From: Victivallales bacterium
GTDB lineage: Bacteria; Verrucomicrobiota; Lentisphaeria; Oligosphaerales; Oligosphaeraceae
NCBI GenBank assembly: GCA_017535315.1
Contig: JAFXUD010000063.1
Location: forward strand, 22,289-86,288
Reading direction: 5' to 3'
DNA: 64,000 nt
This document shows positions 54,060 to 61,509 of this stretch, piece by piece. The notes beneath the pieces were generated by a model. It did not search any database. It saw nothing but the letters and a program-made list of their open reading frames with translations, and was not told the origin of the DNA. Position 1 is the stretch's first letter, and each line of letters starts with the position of its first letter. Both the position numbers and the translations under genes were made by a program.

Positions 54060-54380
54060 ATGAGCAAATATTTAGACACGAATTAGCCACAATTGGCCAC
54101 AGTTTTGGATGAATCCCTGCATAAATCGGTCTTGGAATGGGCCAATATTAAGACACAAATAGACACAATTGGACTTTAGCATAACGAGAAGTGTCTGTTT
54201 TTTTTGCCGCATGCAATGGGATGTAATGGGATGCTTTTTAAGTGTTCTGTGCAAATCAGCTTAAAATAGGTATTACCTTGTTAAGACAAAATGAACAAGT
54301 ATTAAGACACAAACTTTGGTCGATTATGCAGAAAACACTCTGGTATTAAGACAAAAAACAGTATTATTTAGACACAATCG
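54060..54380. repeat. Dispersed TATTAAGACACAA words (iteron-like set 2)
   Basis: At least seven copies of TTTAGACAC / TTAAGACA(C)AA on the plus strand at about 54071, 54148, 54160, 54280, 54301, 54344 and 54367, within AT-rich DNA. Two lie in larger repeats of about 25 bp (TGGAATGAGCAAATA and TGGAATGGGCCAATA). Together with the 21-bp repeats this gives the 53840-54450 gap (no gene) the look of a replication origin. Confidence 0.6.
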
Positions 54381-54450
54381 CTACAGGAGATGCCAACGAG
54401 CGCTCGTACCATGTCCCTTCACCTCCACTAGACCGTTCTTTCTCATAACA

Positions 54451-55008
54451 TTAGTAGTACGAATTACCGTTAACCCCAGGAGTAATCATTCCTCTTCCAC
54501 TGCAACGGTGACATATTCCACCCTTCAATGCTCGCAGATAAGAATATCTGTCTCCATCCGCAGGAATTTCTATATCAATTCTTCCTCGTCCCCGACAATC
54601 AGGACATATTATTTGAGTTTGTTGTGGACGTGGTTGAACTCGATACTGTTGATTGTTTTGTTGTAACATCTGCCTAAGCTCTTGTACAGCATCTTCTACA
54701 TCACTTTTTGCTCTTGCTACCCTCTGGCGGTATTCCTCCTCTTCACGTGCGCGCTTTATCTTTTCTCGATCATTAGACATGTCATTAGATATTCCAAACA
54801 TCACGATACCGACCACTATCAGAAGAACCACTGAGATTAATACTACCATTTTCTGGTTTGAATTCTGGGGTGCTTTAGGTGTTTGGTTTGTATTAAACGG
54901 AATAATTAGTTTTTTACTGCAAGATGGGCATTCAGCTTCATTTCCTCCCAACTCATCCTCTGCCTCAAGCATCACATTGCAATGTGGACAAATAAATGTG
55001 AATGACAT
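54451..55008 (-). CDS. Zinc-ribbon membrane protein with DnaJ-like cysteine motif
   Basis: 185 residues from ATG 55006-55008 (MSFTFICPHC), chosen because GGAGG lies 8 nt before it; an ATG five codons upstream overlaps that site. Order seen: a CxxC...CxxC zinc ribbon (C7, C10, C27, C30), one transmembrane helix (about 54-73), a charged coiled coil (NDREKIKRAREEEEYRQRVA), then CPDCRGRGR and CHRCSGRG, the half-motifs of DnaJ zinc fingers. Function unknown; perhaps a membrane-anchored zinc protein. It borders the iteron region. Confidence 0.75.
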   Translation of the reverse strand: MSFTFICPHCNVMLEAEDELGGNEAECPSCSKKLIIPFNTNQTPKAPQNSNQKMVVLISVVLLIVVGIVMFGISNDMSNDREKIKRAREEEEYRQRVARAKSDVEDAVQELRQMLQQNNQQYRVQPRPQQTQIICPDCRGRGRIDIEIPADGDRYSYLRALKGGICHRCSGRGMITPGVNGNSYY

Positions 55009-55081
55009 CTTGTTTTCCTCCATCTACTTAAGTATTCACCAATTTAGCTTCTTCCCCACACAAAAAAAGCGTCTCAATCCG

Positions 55082-55197
55082 TGATACACTGAGGTTTGCG
55101 ACAACCTACGCAAAAGCACGAAAAGAGACGCTCAATTCGGAGCGTTCTACCGTGTGCTTTTGCGTGATGAACAGAAGGTCGCAATTTCAGTGTATCA
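55082..55197. repeat. 116-bp nested palindrome
   Basis: Outer arms TGATACACTGAGGTTTGCGA and TCGCAATTTCAGTGTATCA, middle arms ACGCAAAAGCAC (55108-55119) and GTGCTTTTGCGT (55154-55165), inner arms GACGCTC and GAGCGTTC around AATTCG. The whole can fold into one long hairpin or cruciform. It could be a MITE, a protein-binding site or an RNA. The remaining gene-free DNA up to 55448 is AT-rich without features. Confidence 0.75.
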
Positions 55198-55448
55198 CAA
55201 AGCACGACTCCAGCACTAGTGAATGCTGGCTATGTAAAACGAGAAAACGCTAAGTATCTGGTTTATTAATAAATCCTTATTATTGACAATAGGTTAGTTT
55301 AGTTCCATCACTAAATAACATAATATAAGCGCTAAAGTTTTTTTTACAAATAGCTTTTTCCATAAGGACAATACCCAGAATGATTTGCCTCTTGAGATAG
55401 GATTTAGAGCGATTGTGTCGTTAATGGTATAGCTCCCCTCGTTTGTTC

Positions 55449-55481
55449 TAAAAAAGAGCGCAGATATTTGTCCTGCGCTCT
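55449..55481 (-). terminator. Intrinsic terminator at the end of the mobile-type gene module
   Basis: AGAGCGCAG...CTGCGCTCT 9-bp stem (55455-55463 and 55473-55481) followed on the minus strand by TTTTT. It lies 58 bp after the stop of the 156-residue gene and ends the minus-strand module. Confidence 0.88.
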
Positions 55482-55539
55482 TGGTGTGTGCCGCTATAGA
55501 GGCTGCGGTATATTGTGGTAGTCCTCAGAGGTCACAGCT

Positions 55540-56010
55540 TCAGACCAGCAGCACGTCGGCTTTCTGGCTGGCGTTCACGCCTGTGTACAGCCCGCCCTTG
55601 ATTGTCTTTGCCGTGAGGGGGAAGGGCTTGTCAGATGCATCGTCGTCCTTGGGCAGAGCCACCCAGTCGAGGACGGTGCCGCCAGCCTCCGCATATCTGG
55701 GGGCGGCGAGGAAGTTCAGGTTGCCTTCGCGGATGGCGAGGTAGTCGCGTACCTTGAAGGGGGTGTTCGTGTGGATGTCCATCAGCTCGTCGTCAAGTGA
55801 TGGGGCATTGCAGAACGGATACAGTGCCTCCAGCACCTCCTGCCTGTCTTCATCGGGGATGACGTACCTCTCGACCGTGCAGCCGTTGGCCATTGTCAGA
55901 GGCTCCGTCGGGTAGTCCAGTCTCTCCTGCGCCCCCGTAATCATCAGCATCTCGCGTTCGTTGAGGCCGAGGTTGTTCTCGGGGTGGATGTCGGGTTTGT
56001 TCGTGTTCAT
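55540..56010 (-). CDS. Unknown protein, last gene of the module
   Basis: 156 residues, MNTNKPDIHPENNLGLNERE, with an AAAGGA ribosome site. No signal peptide or membrane helix; acidic overall. Family not recognised. Segments such as KVRDYLAIREGNLNFLAAPR and VLDWVALPKDDDASDKPF suggest a folded domain. The context (DUF932, exonuclease, sliding clamp) suggests a phage- or plasmid-type accessory function. Confidence 0.65.
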   Translation of the reverse strand: MNTNKPDIHPENNLGLNEREMLMITGAQERLDYPTEPLTMANGCTVERYVIPDEDRQEVLEALYPFCNAPSLDDELMDIHTNTPFKVRDYLAIREGNLNFLAAPRYAEAGGTVLDWVALPKDDDASDKPFPLTAKTIKGGLYTGVNASQKADVLLV

Positions 56011-56083
56011 GTCGGTGGTTCCTTTGGATTGTGCGCGTCCACGTCGTTGCAGACGCGCTGTTGTGGGTTCAATAAACTAATGT

Positions 56084-56812
56084 TCAGGACAGCATGGCTG
56101 GCTGTCCGTCAAGTCCGAAGAAGCGCGTCAGGCGGCGGTGGAAGACATCCGACTTGGCGGCTGGGAACTTGTGGGCTATCTCGGTGAAGGCGTTGAGAAG
56201 GCTCCACATCGAACGCTCACGGAACTCGTCGTGGCGCGGTTCAAGGTACTCGTTGAAGACGGGAAGGATGTCGCAGCTTGGCATGACACCGTATTCGGCC
56301 GCCTTCACGACGAGGATTCTGGCCTGGTTGTCGGTCACCCCAATGTCATGCAGGTTCAGCAGACGTTCCTCAAATGCGAGGTAGCCGTCGGTCATGGCGT
56401 CCATCGTCTCCTCCACCATGGAGAAGAGGTCGATGCCAGAGGTGTGGCGACGCTTGATGACGAACTCCCCGCCGAAGCAGAGGTTGGAGCAGACGAGCAC
56501 CGACACACCACAACAGATGCCAGCCGCAAAGGACTGGTCGTGGCTGTTGCGGATGCCGATGCAGCGTGTCCACTCGGGATTGCCCTGCCTGGCGAGGGTG
56601 ATGACTCCAAACATCTTCTGCTGGTCACGGGCAAGTCCGAAACGCTCGGATTCAATGGTCATGCCACGGTTGGCGATGGCGTATGCGACCGCATCCACCA
56701 CGTCAATGTGGGGCACGGGCCGCCATGTCGCAGTTGGCGATGGCGTGGGTACAAGGGCAAGCGCGTTGCGGTCAACGAACCTGTCGGTCGGGTTGGCTAA
56801 ACAAAGTCCCAT
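56084..56812 (-). CDS. DUF932 family protein
   Basis: 242 residues starting MGLCLANPTDRFVDRNALAL after AGGAGA. The central part (GMTIESERFGLARDQQKMFG, IGIRNSHDQSFAAGICCGVS, VLVCSNLCFGGEF) is the DUF932 signature known from plasmid, phage and integrative elements. Molecular function unknown; such genes usually sit with recombination or replication genes, as here (86 bp after the PD-(D/E)XK nuclease). Confidence 0.85.
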   Translation of the reverse strand: MGLCLANPTDRFVDRNALALVPTPSPTATWRPVPHIDVVDAVAYAIANRGMTIESERFGLARDQQKMFGVITLARQGNPEWTRCIGIRNSHDQSFAAGICCGVSVLVCSNLCFGGEFVIKRRHTSGIDLFSMVEETMDAMTDGYLAFEERLLNLHDIGVTDNQARILVVKAAEYGVMPSCDILPVFNEYLEPRHDEFRERSMWSLLNAFTEIAHKFPAAKSDVFHRRLTRFFGLDGQPAMLS

Positions 56813-56841
56813 TGGTTTTGTCTCCTATTGGTTGAAATGAA

Positions 56842-56875
56842 AAGGCTGCCCCAGCGCATAGCCAGAGCAGCCAGT
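56842..56875 (-). terminator. Weak terminator-like hairpin between nuclease and DUF932 gene
   Basis: GGCTGC and GCAGCC (56844-56849, 56867-56872) with partial inner pairing, followed on the minus strand by TTTTCATTT. It may reduce transcription into the DUF932 gene. Confidence 0.4.
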
Positions 56876-56897
56876 GGGTGAGGTTGTGGGTGTTGTG

Positions 56898-57761
56898 TCA
56901 GGCGACCTGCCGCAGCTCGGTGTGCGCGGATTTGCAGTGCCAGCCAGCGCAGTGGTCTGCAAACGGGCAGTCGGAGCAGGCGAAGCTTCCTTCATTGGGG
57001 AGGAAGATTCCAGCCTGTATGCCCTTGTCGGCCATCAGGAACAGCTTTTCCAGACGCTGGTAGTGGTCATCGTCTCGGCTGGTGTGGAGGTGCTTGACGG
57101 TCGGTGTCTTCGCCTTCGTCACCACGTCGAACCTGAACGAGGGCCTGCGCCCGTGCGTCTTCTCAAAGGCGTAGCTGAACACGGTCGCCTGCAAGTCCTT
57201 TGCGGGTCTGTCATCGCTCCACATCCTTGCGGCTGTCTTGAAGTCAACGATGGTGTCTGAGCTTTTGGCGTTCTCATCATCGAACGGTGTCTGCTCCGAA
57301 ATCACCATGTCCAGCTCGCCGATGACAGACTTGGAAAGACCAGGCATGTCGATTCTAAAAGGTTCGGTTACGGACTGTATGTTCCAGTAGTCAAGCCACT
57401 CCTTGTTGACCACCTCGAACATTCTCTTGGCGGTGGCTATCTGGTCCTCGATGTTCTCGTCTCGTTTGAAGACGATGTTGGCGGCGTCCTTGCAGTTGAC
57501 CTGGAAGTAGGTTGCAAAGGCATCGGTCATCTCGTCGGCGGTGAGGAGCTTGCCAGTCTTGGCAGCCTGTGCCTGTTCTGACAGGACGCTGTGGAATGCG
57601 CTGCCAAAGGGAAGGGCGACGGGGGTGCGTTCCGCTTCGACCTTTTCAATGTACCTATAATAGTACAGAAGCTGGCATGTATTGATGTAGGTGTTGAGCG
57701 CACTGTAGGAGTAGTGGGGCTGCTCCTTGAGCTGCGCGAGAGTGGGTTTGGATTCTTCCAT
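56898..57761 (-). CDS. PD-(D/E)XK exonuclease with four-cysteine cluster (RecB/Cas4-like)
   Basis: 287 residues. N-terminal Cys (C29 in YINTCQLLYYYRYIEKV), H57 in FGSAFHSVL, catalytic D151 in IGELDMVI, D173 and K175 in IVDFKTA, Gln/Tyr motif LQATVFSYAF, then C262, C265, C271, C276 (CSDC...C...C). One N-terminal plus C-terminal cysteines is the layout of the 4Fe-4S domain of AddB and Cas4-type nucleases. No cas1/cas2 or repeat array is nearby, so a phage/plasmid recombination or resection nuclease is more likely than CRISPR adaptation. Ribosome site CAGGAGAC. Confidence 0.88.
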   Translation of the reverse strand: MEESKPTLAQLKEQPHYSYSALNTYINTCQLLYYYRYIEKVEAERTPVALPFGSAFHSVLSEQAQAAKTGKLLTADEMTDAFATYFQVNCKDAANIVFKRDENIEDQIATAKRMFEVVNKEWLDYWNIQSVTEPFRIDMPGLSKSVIGELDMVISEQTPFDDENAKSSDTIVDFKTAARMWSDDRPAKDLQATVFSYAFEKTHGRRPSFRFDVVTKAKTPTVKHLHTSRDDDHYQRLEKLFLMADKGIQAGIFLPNEGSFACSDCPFADHCAGWHCKSAHTELRQVA

Positions 57762-57836
57762 AATCGTGTCTCCTGAAATGAATGGTTGTTGCGTCCATAG
57801 CCAGCGAGATACTGACTATGGACATTGTCGATTGAG

Positions 57837-58235
57837 TTATGCGGCATTGCCAGAGAACTCCTGGATGAGTTCGCTGCACAGCTTGGCAGGTATCTGCTCG
57901 ACCGCAGGGACATTGCACCGCTGGAGTATCTGCTGGACTGTCCAGCCAGCACGCTTCACAAGGCTCAGAAGGTAATTCACCTGCTTGGCCGACGCGACTG
58001 CGTTGCCTTTGCGGGACTGCTTGCCCTGGCCCTGCTGGTACTGCGGTGCAGGTTGCTGGTACTGCTGCGGTGCCTGCTGGGGCTGTGGATAGCTCTGCTG
58101 CGGATCATAGTACTGCTGCTGAACAGGCGGCTGCTGCGGGTCGTAGTACTGTTGGACTGGTGGCTGCTGCGGGGGCAGTGCCTGCGGTGCGTTCTGCTGG
58201 GCGGGAGGCGGCAGTTGCATCGTCTGGACTGGCTG
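57837..58235 (-). CDS. Q/P-rich linker plus C-terminal helical domain, 3' part of an amber-split gene
   Basis: In frame with, and directly after, a TAG at 58236-58238. The part from the codon after TAG to the TAA reads QPVQT, then MQLPPP and a run rich in Q, P and Y, then the domain KQVNYLLSLVKRAGWTVQQI, which resembles the KQ...yl..L helical tail found on many phage recombination/ssDNA-handling proteins. The internal ATG at 58218-58220 has no ribosome site. It is best seen as the second half of a 198-residue protein that begins at 58433. Confidence 0.6.
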   Translation of the reverse strand, partial: QPVQTMQLPPPAQQNAPQALPPQQPPVQQYYDPQQPPVQQQYYDPQQSYPQPQQAPQQYQQPAPQYQQGQGKQSRKGNAVASAKQVNYLLSLVKRAGWTVQQILQRCNVPAVEQIPAKLCSELIQEFSGNAA

Positions 58236-58433
58236 CTACGCTGGAGTGTTGTTGTGCAGCTCCGTCTCCACGGAGTTCCGCACGAAGTCGAACACGCTGT
58301 GTACCTTTTCCTGGAGCTGCTGCGGTTTGAGGCCGTCTGGCAGCTCAACTTCGATCTGGCAATGGTACTGCTGGCTTGAGTACTCGCCTTCGGCGGGCAC
58401 TTTCTTGGAGTAGGATGCGTTGACTTTCAGCAT
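58236..58433 (-). CDS. N-terminal part of the same gene, ended by an in-frame amber codon
   Basis: 65 residues, MLKVNASYSKKVPAEGEYSS, AAGGAG ribosome site at normal spacing. It ends NNTPA-TAG, and the frame continues without shift into QPVQT. A CAG to TAG change at a glutamine in a Q-rich linker is the simplest reading. The N-domain is small, mixed alpha/beta by appearance, and not recognised. Confidence 0.65.
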   Translation of the reverse strand: MLKVNASYSKKVPAEGEYSSQQYHCQIEVELPDGLKPQQLQEKVHSVFDFVRNSVETELHNNTPA

Positions 58434-58469
58434 GGTTGTAGTCTCCTTGATGTTAACTCATTGATTGCA

Positions 58470-58739
58470 TTAGACGGCGAGACGGATGCGCTCCAGCTTG
58501 CGGGTTGCCTCGGCATACTGGCGTTCCTTCTGCTTCTGCTCGATAAGGGCTGCCTTGAGCTTGCGGCCAGCCTCAAGGAGGCGGTTTTCAAGGTTCGTGA
58601 GCTGTTCACGCATGGCTGCGACATTGGCAATGGTCTCCTCCAGCGGGTTGCTTGGGACAGTCACGGTCGGCTGCGGGACGGTTCGGGTGAACGTGGCGGC
58701 GCTGCTCTGGGCAGCGGTCGGGTTGAAGGTCTGTGTCAT
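58470..58739 (-). CDS. Small coiled-coil protein from an internal start in the clamp frame
   Basis: 89 residues, MTQTFNPTAAQSSAATF, beginning at ATG 58737-58739 with an AAGGAG site 9 nt upstream, the same strong type used by the neighbours. The C-terminal 55 residues are helical and charged (NLENRLLEAGRKLKAALIEQ). It shares the frame of the clamp gene with no stop between, so it can be made both alone and as a clamp fusion. Confidence 0.6.
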   Translation of the reverse strand: MTQTFNPTAAQSSAATFTRTVPQPTVTVPSNPLEETIANVAAMREQLTNLENRLLEAGRKLKAALIEQKQKERQYAEATRKLERIRLAV

Positions 58740-59957
58740 GGTCGTTTTCTCCTTGTTGGGTTGGGTGGTAATCGGGTTGTCGGTTGAACTGGCGGCAACG
58801 GTTGCAGACTTGGGTTCAGGTCTGGCTTCGGGCTTGGGTGCAGAAGCCGTGGCTGGTGTGGCTGCCGTGTTCGCGTATCCGTCCCTGACAGGCATGAAGA
58901 GGTACTTCCCTATGCCTTCGGACGAGACCAGCGGACTTGGCATCTTCGACGAGAACGACAGCGTGAGGAAGCCCATCTTCAAAAACTGCCTGAGATTGCT
59001 GGAGACGATGCCTACAGTGCAGGGAAGATGGGCGCTTTGGCTGCTGGACGCGAACACGCCTGAACGCTGCTTCAAGTCCTTGTTGCTCGTCTCCAGAAGC
59101 TCGATCCTGTCGGGATGGACGGTCAGCGTGGCGGTGGCCTCGCGGGTGTTCTCGTTCAGGAACCTCTGCAACGCCTGTGCGCCATCGGGCAACAGCGTGA
59201 ATCTGACATCGTTCTTCTCCTCTGGCGGGATGACCTGCCAGTACTGGGGATAGACGACATCCAGAGCCTTGGCTGCGTAGCGGAAGCCGTCGCCAGAGAT
59301 GGCGAACATCCAGTCGCCGCTGGCGGTTCTCCAATGGGCAAGGGAAGTCCAGCGAAGGCTCTTCAATGCCGAATAGACTTTCGACGGCGGTATCGTGACA
59401 CCCTGCTTCAGCTGCAACGGCAAAGGCAGATGGAAGAGCTGGTGGCCGTCGGTGCCTCCGATGCCCCGCGAGGAGATGTTCACGCCAGTCAGGGAGACAC
59501 GGGTGGTGTCGTTGCTGGCGCAGCTGAACGCCTGCAGGACAAAGTTTGCGAAGTTGGTAGGCAGCACGGTCGAATCGGTGTCCTTGGGCATGGGGAACTT
59601 GGCGTCGCACTTGGAGGTCATCGGCACGAGCTGGCCAATGAAGTGGTCATCGCAGTTGAGCATGACATGGGCTGCATCCGTTTCGATGGAAAAGCGCGTT
59701 CCTATAGTGGCAATGCTCATCCTGTTGAATATCTCCAGATTGACATCAAAGGAAGCGTTCTTCTCGTCGAAGACGGCATCGGTCAGGACAACGGACAGCT
59801 TCTGTTCGGGGAGGGAGCATCCAACCGAAAGGCTCTGCCTGTCGGACTGGAAGGTGAGCGTGGGGTGGAAGTCGGGTGGCAGCTTGGCACTGGCGACCAT
59901 CTTCAGGATGGGGGCGAGGGCTGTCTCGACTGTGGATTTGAGGACGGTGATTCTCAT
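58470..59957 (-). CDS. DnaN-like sliding clamp, in-frame with downstream coiled-coil protein
   Basis: 495 residues from ATG 59955-59957 (MRITVLKSTVETALAPILKM). Residues 1-360 follow the beta-clamp plan: NFVLQAFSCASNDTTRVSLT, GVN...GGTDGHQLFHLPL (around 140-180) and the closing GKYLFMPVR (350-358, compare YVVMPMR at the DnaN C-terminus). Residues 362-406 are an Ala/Pro/Thr linker, and the frame runs on into an 89-residue coiled-coil part with its own start signal. A clamp in such a module suggests the element supplies part of its own replisome or recruits the host polymerase. Confidence 0.8.
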   Translation of the reverse strand: MRITVLKSTVETALAPILKMVASAKLPPDFHPTLTFQSDRQSLSVGCSLPEQKLSVVLTDAVFDEKNASFDVNLEIFNRMSIATIGTRFSIETDAAHVMLNCDDHFIGQLVPMTSKCDAKFPMPKDTDSTVLPTNFANFVLQAFSCASNDTTRVSLTGVNISSRGIGGTDGHQLFHLPLPLQLKQGVTIPPSKVYSALKSLRWTSLAHWRTASGDWMFAISGDGFRYAAKALDVVYPQYWQVIPPEEKNDVRFTLLPDGAQALQRFLNENTREATATLTVHPDRIELLETSNKDLKQRSGVFASSSQSAHLPCTVGIVSSNLRQFLKMGFLTLSFSSKMPSPLVSSEGIGKYLFMPVRDGYANTAATPATASAPKPEARPEPKSATVAASSTDNPITTQPNKEKTTMTQTFNPTAAQSSAATFTRTVPQPTVTVPSNPLEETIANVAAMREQLTNLENRLLEAGRKLKAALIEQKQKERQYAEATRKLERIRLAV

Positions 59958-59974
59958 GGTTGCTTTCCTGTGGG

Positions 59975-60148
59975 TTAGGTGGTTATGTCTTTCAGGTACT
60001 TGAGGACGACGCACAGCACGATGCCCCCCAGGAGGAAGGCGATGCCGTGCCTGAAGATGCAGGCCAGCAGCCACACGGCTGCGCAGATGGCCAGCGCGGA
60101 TGCGATGACCGCCAGCATGGGCGGCGGACGGGACTGGTTGCGTGGCAT
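59975..60148 (-). CDS. Small two-helix membrane protein
   Basis: 57 residues, MPRNQSRPPPMLAVIASALA..., from ATG 60146-60148 with AAAAGGAGACC upstream; TAA at 59975-59977. Two hydrophobic segments (about 11-31 and 36-50) with a basic N-terminus. Lies 17 bp before the clamp start. Short phage- or plasmid-type membrane proteins are common; function unknown. Confidence 0.7.
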   Translation of the reverse strand: MPRNQSRPPPMLAVIASALAICAAVWLLACIFRHGIAFLLGGIVLCVVLKYLKDITT

Positions 60149-60193
60149 GGTCGGTCTCCTTTTGCAGAGGTGGATGTGATGGGTTCAAAGGCA

Positions 60194-60228
60194 CAAAAAA
60201 AGCCGCCTCCCTGTCTAGGGAGACGGCT
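60194..60228 (-). terminator. Intrinsic terminator containing the stop codon of the upstream gene
   Basis: GCCGTCTCCCT-AGAC-AGGGAGGCGGC (11 bp stem with one wobble, 60202-60227) followed by seven T on the minus strand. The TAG of the 136-residue gene (60215-60217) falls in the stem/loop. It separates the two membrane-protein genes from the clamp group, so the latter should have its own promoter or depend on read-through. Confidence 0.88.
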
Positions 60229-60625
60229 CATGGTCTGATGGTGGCGGCAGCTCTCTTCGTTCGGGCGGCTTGCCATGGATGGCGAGACGCCACGCAAGAT
60301 AGGCGATGCCAGCGATGACGATGACGGCGGACGCTATCTGGACGGTGCCTCCGATGCCTCCGCATCTGTCGAGGAACCTGTCGGGCGACTCCCTGGCTGC
60401 CTCCTCCATGCCAGACTGGATGCCCTCCGCGACCTTGTAGGCGAAGACCACGCCAGAGACGGCGGCTCCGCCAGCGACGATGGTCTGCCATGGCACACTC
60501 GGCATGCGCCTCGGACCGTGCCGCTCCACAGGTCTGGTTCTGCATCTCGGACGCAGACGCGGCGCATGGACGGCAAGCAACTGCGCCGAGAACACTATCA
60601 GCAGTACTGCAAGGCATCTCTTCAT
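60215..60625 (-). CDS. Membrane protein, unknown
   Basis: 136 residues starting MKRCLAVLLIVFSAQLLAVH (signal-type). Two further hydrophobic stretches: TIVAGGAAVSGVVFAY and VQIASAVIVIAGIAYLAWRL. The start ATG overlaps the upstream stop as ATGA, so it is coupled to the 295-residue gene. A longer in-frame upstream stretch is Arg/His-rich and unlikely to be coding. No family recognised. Confidence 0.65.
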   Translation of the reverse strand: MKRCLAVLLIVFSAQLLAVHAPRLRPRCRTRPVERHGPRRMPSVPWQTIVAGGAAVSGVVFAYKVAEGIQSGMEEAARESPDRFLDRCGGIGGTVQIASAVIVIAGIAYLAWRLAIHGKPPERRELPPPSDHEPSP

Positions 60626-61509
60626 AGGGCTGACGCTGCCTCCTGGCGGCACTGGGCGACCGTGGCGGCAACGGCGGTCTCCAGAGCGGCGGCTAGGTTG
60701 GCGGGCAGTGCCTTGTGAGCCTTGTAGATGTCGCGGCAGCACCAGACGGTGCCACCCACGGCAAGGGCGGCGCCGACGATGTCGCCTATGGGCAGAGGCC
60801 CGTCTGCGGCGGCACAGGTGGCAGAGGCACCGAGCGTGGCGGCCAGCTGCGGGGCGCATCTGCCTGCCACGGCCAGGCAGGATTCCAGCGTTGCCCTGAT
60901 GAAGAAGCCCTCGATGGCGAGACCAGCCGTTGCATACAACTGGCTGCTGAGGGCGTCCAGAGCCACCTCCTCGGTCATGCCGACGGCGGCGTCCGCGTTG
61001 ACGGCGCACTTGTACACGGCGGCGGCTTGCCTCAAAGGCACGACTATCCTTTTGTCGAGTTTCTGCGCGATGTACTGTCTGGCGCGGTCACCGCCAAGGC
61101 ACTTGTCCTTGACCATCAGCCAGTACAGGTGTCCTCTCTCATGGCAGATGTCTGCCACGACATCGGGGATGGCAGCTTTCGCCTTTCCGATGTGGGCGGC
61201 AGCCCTTGAATCCAGCATGGCCATCGTGAAGCGTGGCTTTGGATGGGCAAGACGCGAGTGGCACGAGCCGACGCCAGCCAGCACGACGACAACTGACAGG
61301 ATGGACAGCGTAACGGCTCTGGGGAAGCGGTGCGGGACAAGCCTTGCCAGACCAAGACGGCACTGGCGAAGACGGGCAGCCATCCCTTGCCAGAGGCGGA
61401 CAAGGTACGGGACGGGGTTGAACCCTCTGGCGAAGGTTCGGATGCGGTTGAAGATGGATACGGGGTTAAGCCTGCAAAGAAAGGCTTGAATGTGGTTTGG
61501 GATTTTCAT
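60622..61509 (-). CDS. Membrane-anchored protein, unknown
   Basis: 295 residues, MKIPNHIQAFLCRLNPVSIF, strong AAAAGGAGATTGCC ribosome site. A basic N-terminal 65 residues, a transmembrane helix (VTLSILSVVVVLAGVGSC, about 66-83), then an Ala-rich, cysteine-containing domain (CHERGHLYWLMVKDKCLGGD resembles a zinc-peptidase-like HExxH but lacks the second His in register), and hydrophobic helices near residues 235-270. First gene of the module. No family recognised. Confidence 0.65.
   Translation of the reverse strand: MKIPNHIQAFLCRLNPVSIFNRIRTFARGFNPVPYLVRLWQGMAARLRQCRLGLARLVPHRFPRAVTLSILSVVVVLAGVGSCHSRLAHPKPRFTMAMLDSRAAAHIGKAKAAIPDVVADICHERGHLYWLMVKDKCLGGDRARQYIAQKLDKRIVVPLRQAAAVYKCAVNADAAVGMTEEVALDALSSQLYATAGLAIEGFFIRATLESCLAVAGRCAPQLAATLGASATCAAADGPLPIGDIVGAALAVGGTVWCCRDIYKAHKALPANLAAALETAVAATVAQCRQEAASAL

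Noticed and set aside
56898..57761. Cas4 of a CRISPR-Cas system
   Set aside because: The cysteine and nuclease motifs fit Cas4-like proteins, but there is no cas1, cas2, effector or repeat-spacer array; the repeats at 53.9-54.4 kb have no unique spacers of constant length.
59958..60194. 80-residue N-terminal extension of the clamp gene
   Set aside because: The extension is Arg/His/Pro-rich, covers the better-supported 57-residue membrane gene in another frame, and ATG 59957 gives a normal clamp start with its own ribosome site.
55449..60236. General reassignment of TAG to glutamine in the module
   Set aside because: Only one internal TAG supports it, and the 136-residue gene ends on TAG right inside its terminator hairpin, where read-through would make no sense.
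60923..61010. Upstream extension of the 136-residue membrane protein
   Set aside because: The extra residues are Arg/Gly/His-rich antisense-like sequence within the 295-residue gene; the ATGA overlap start at 60625 with a signal-type segment is more credible.
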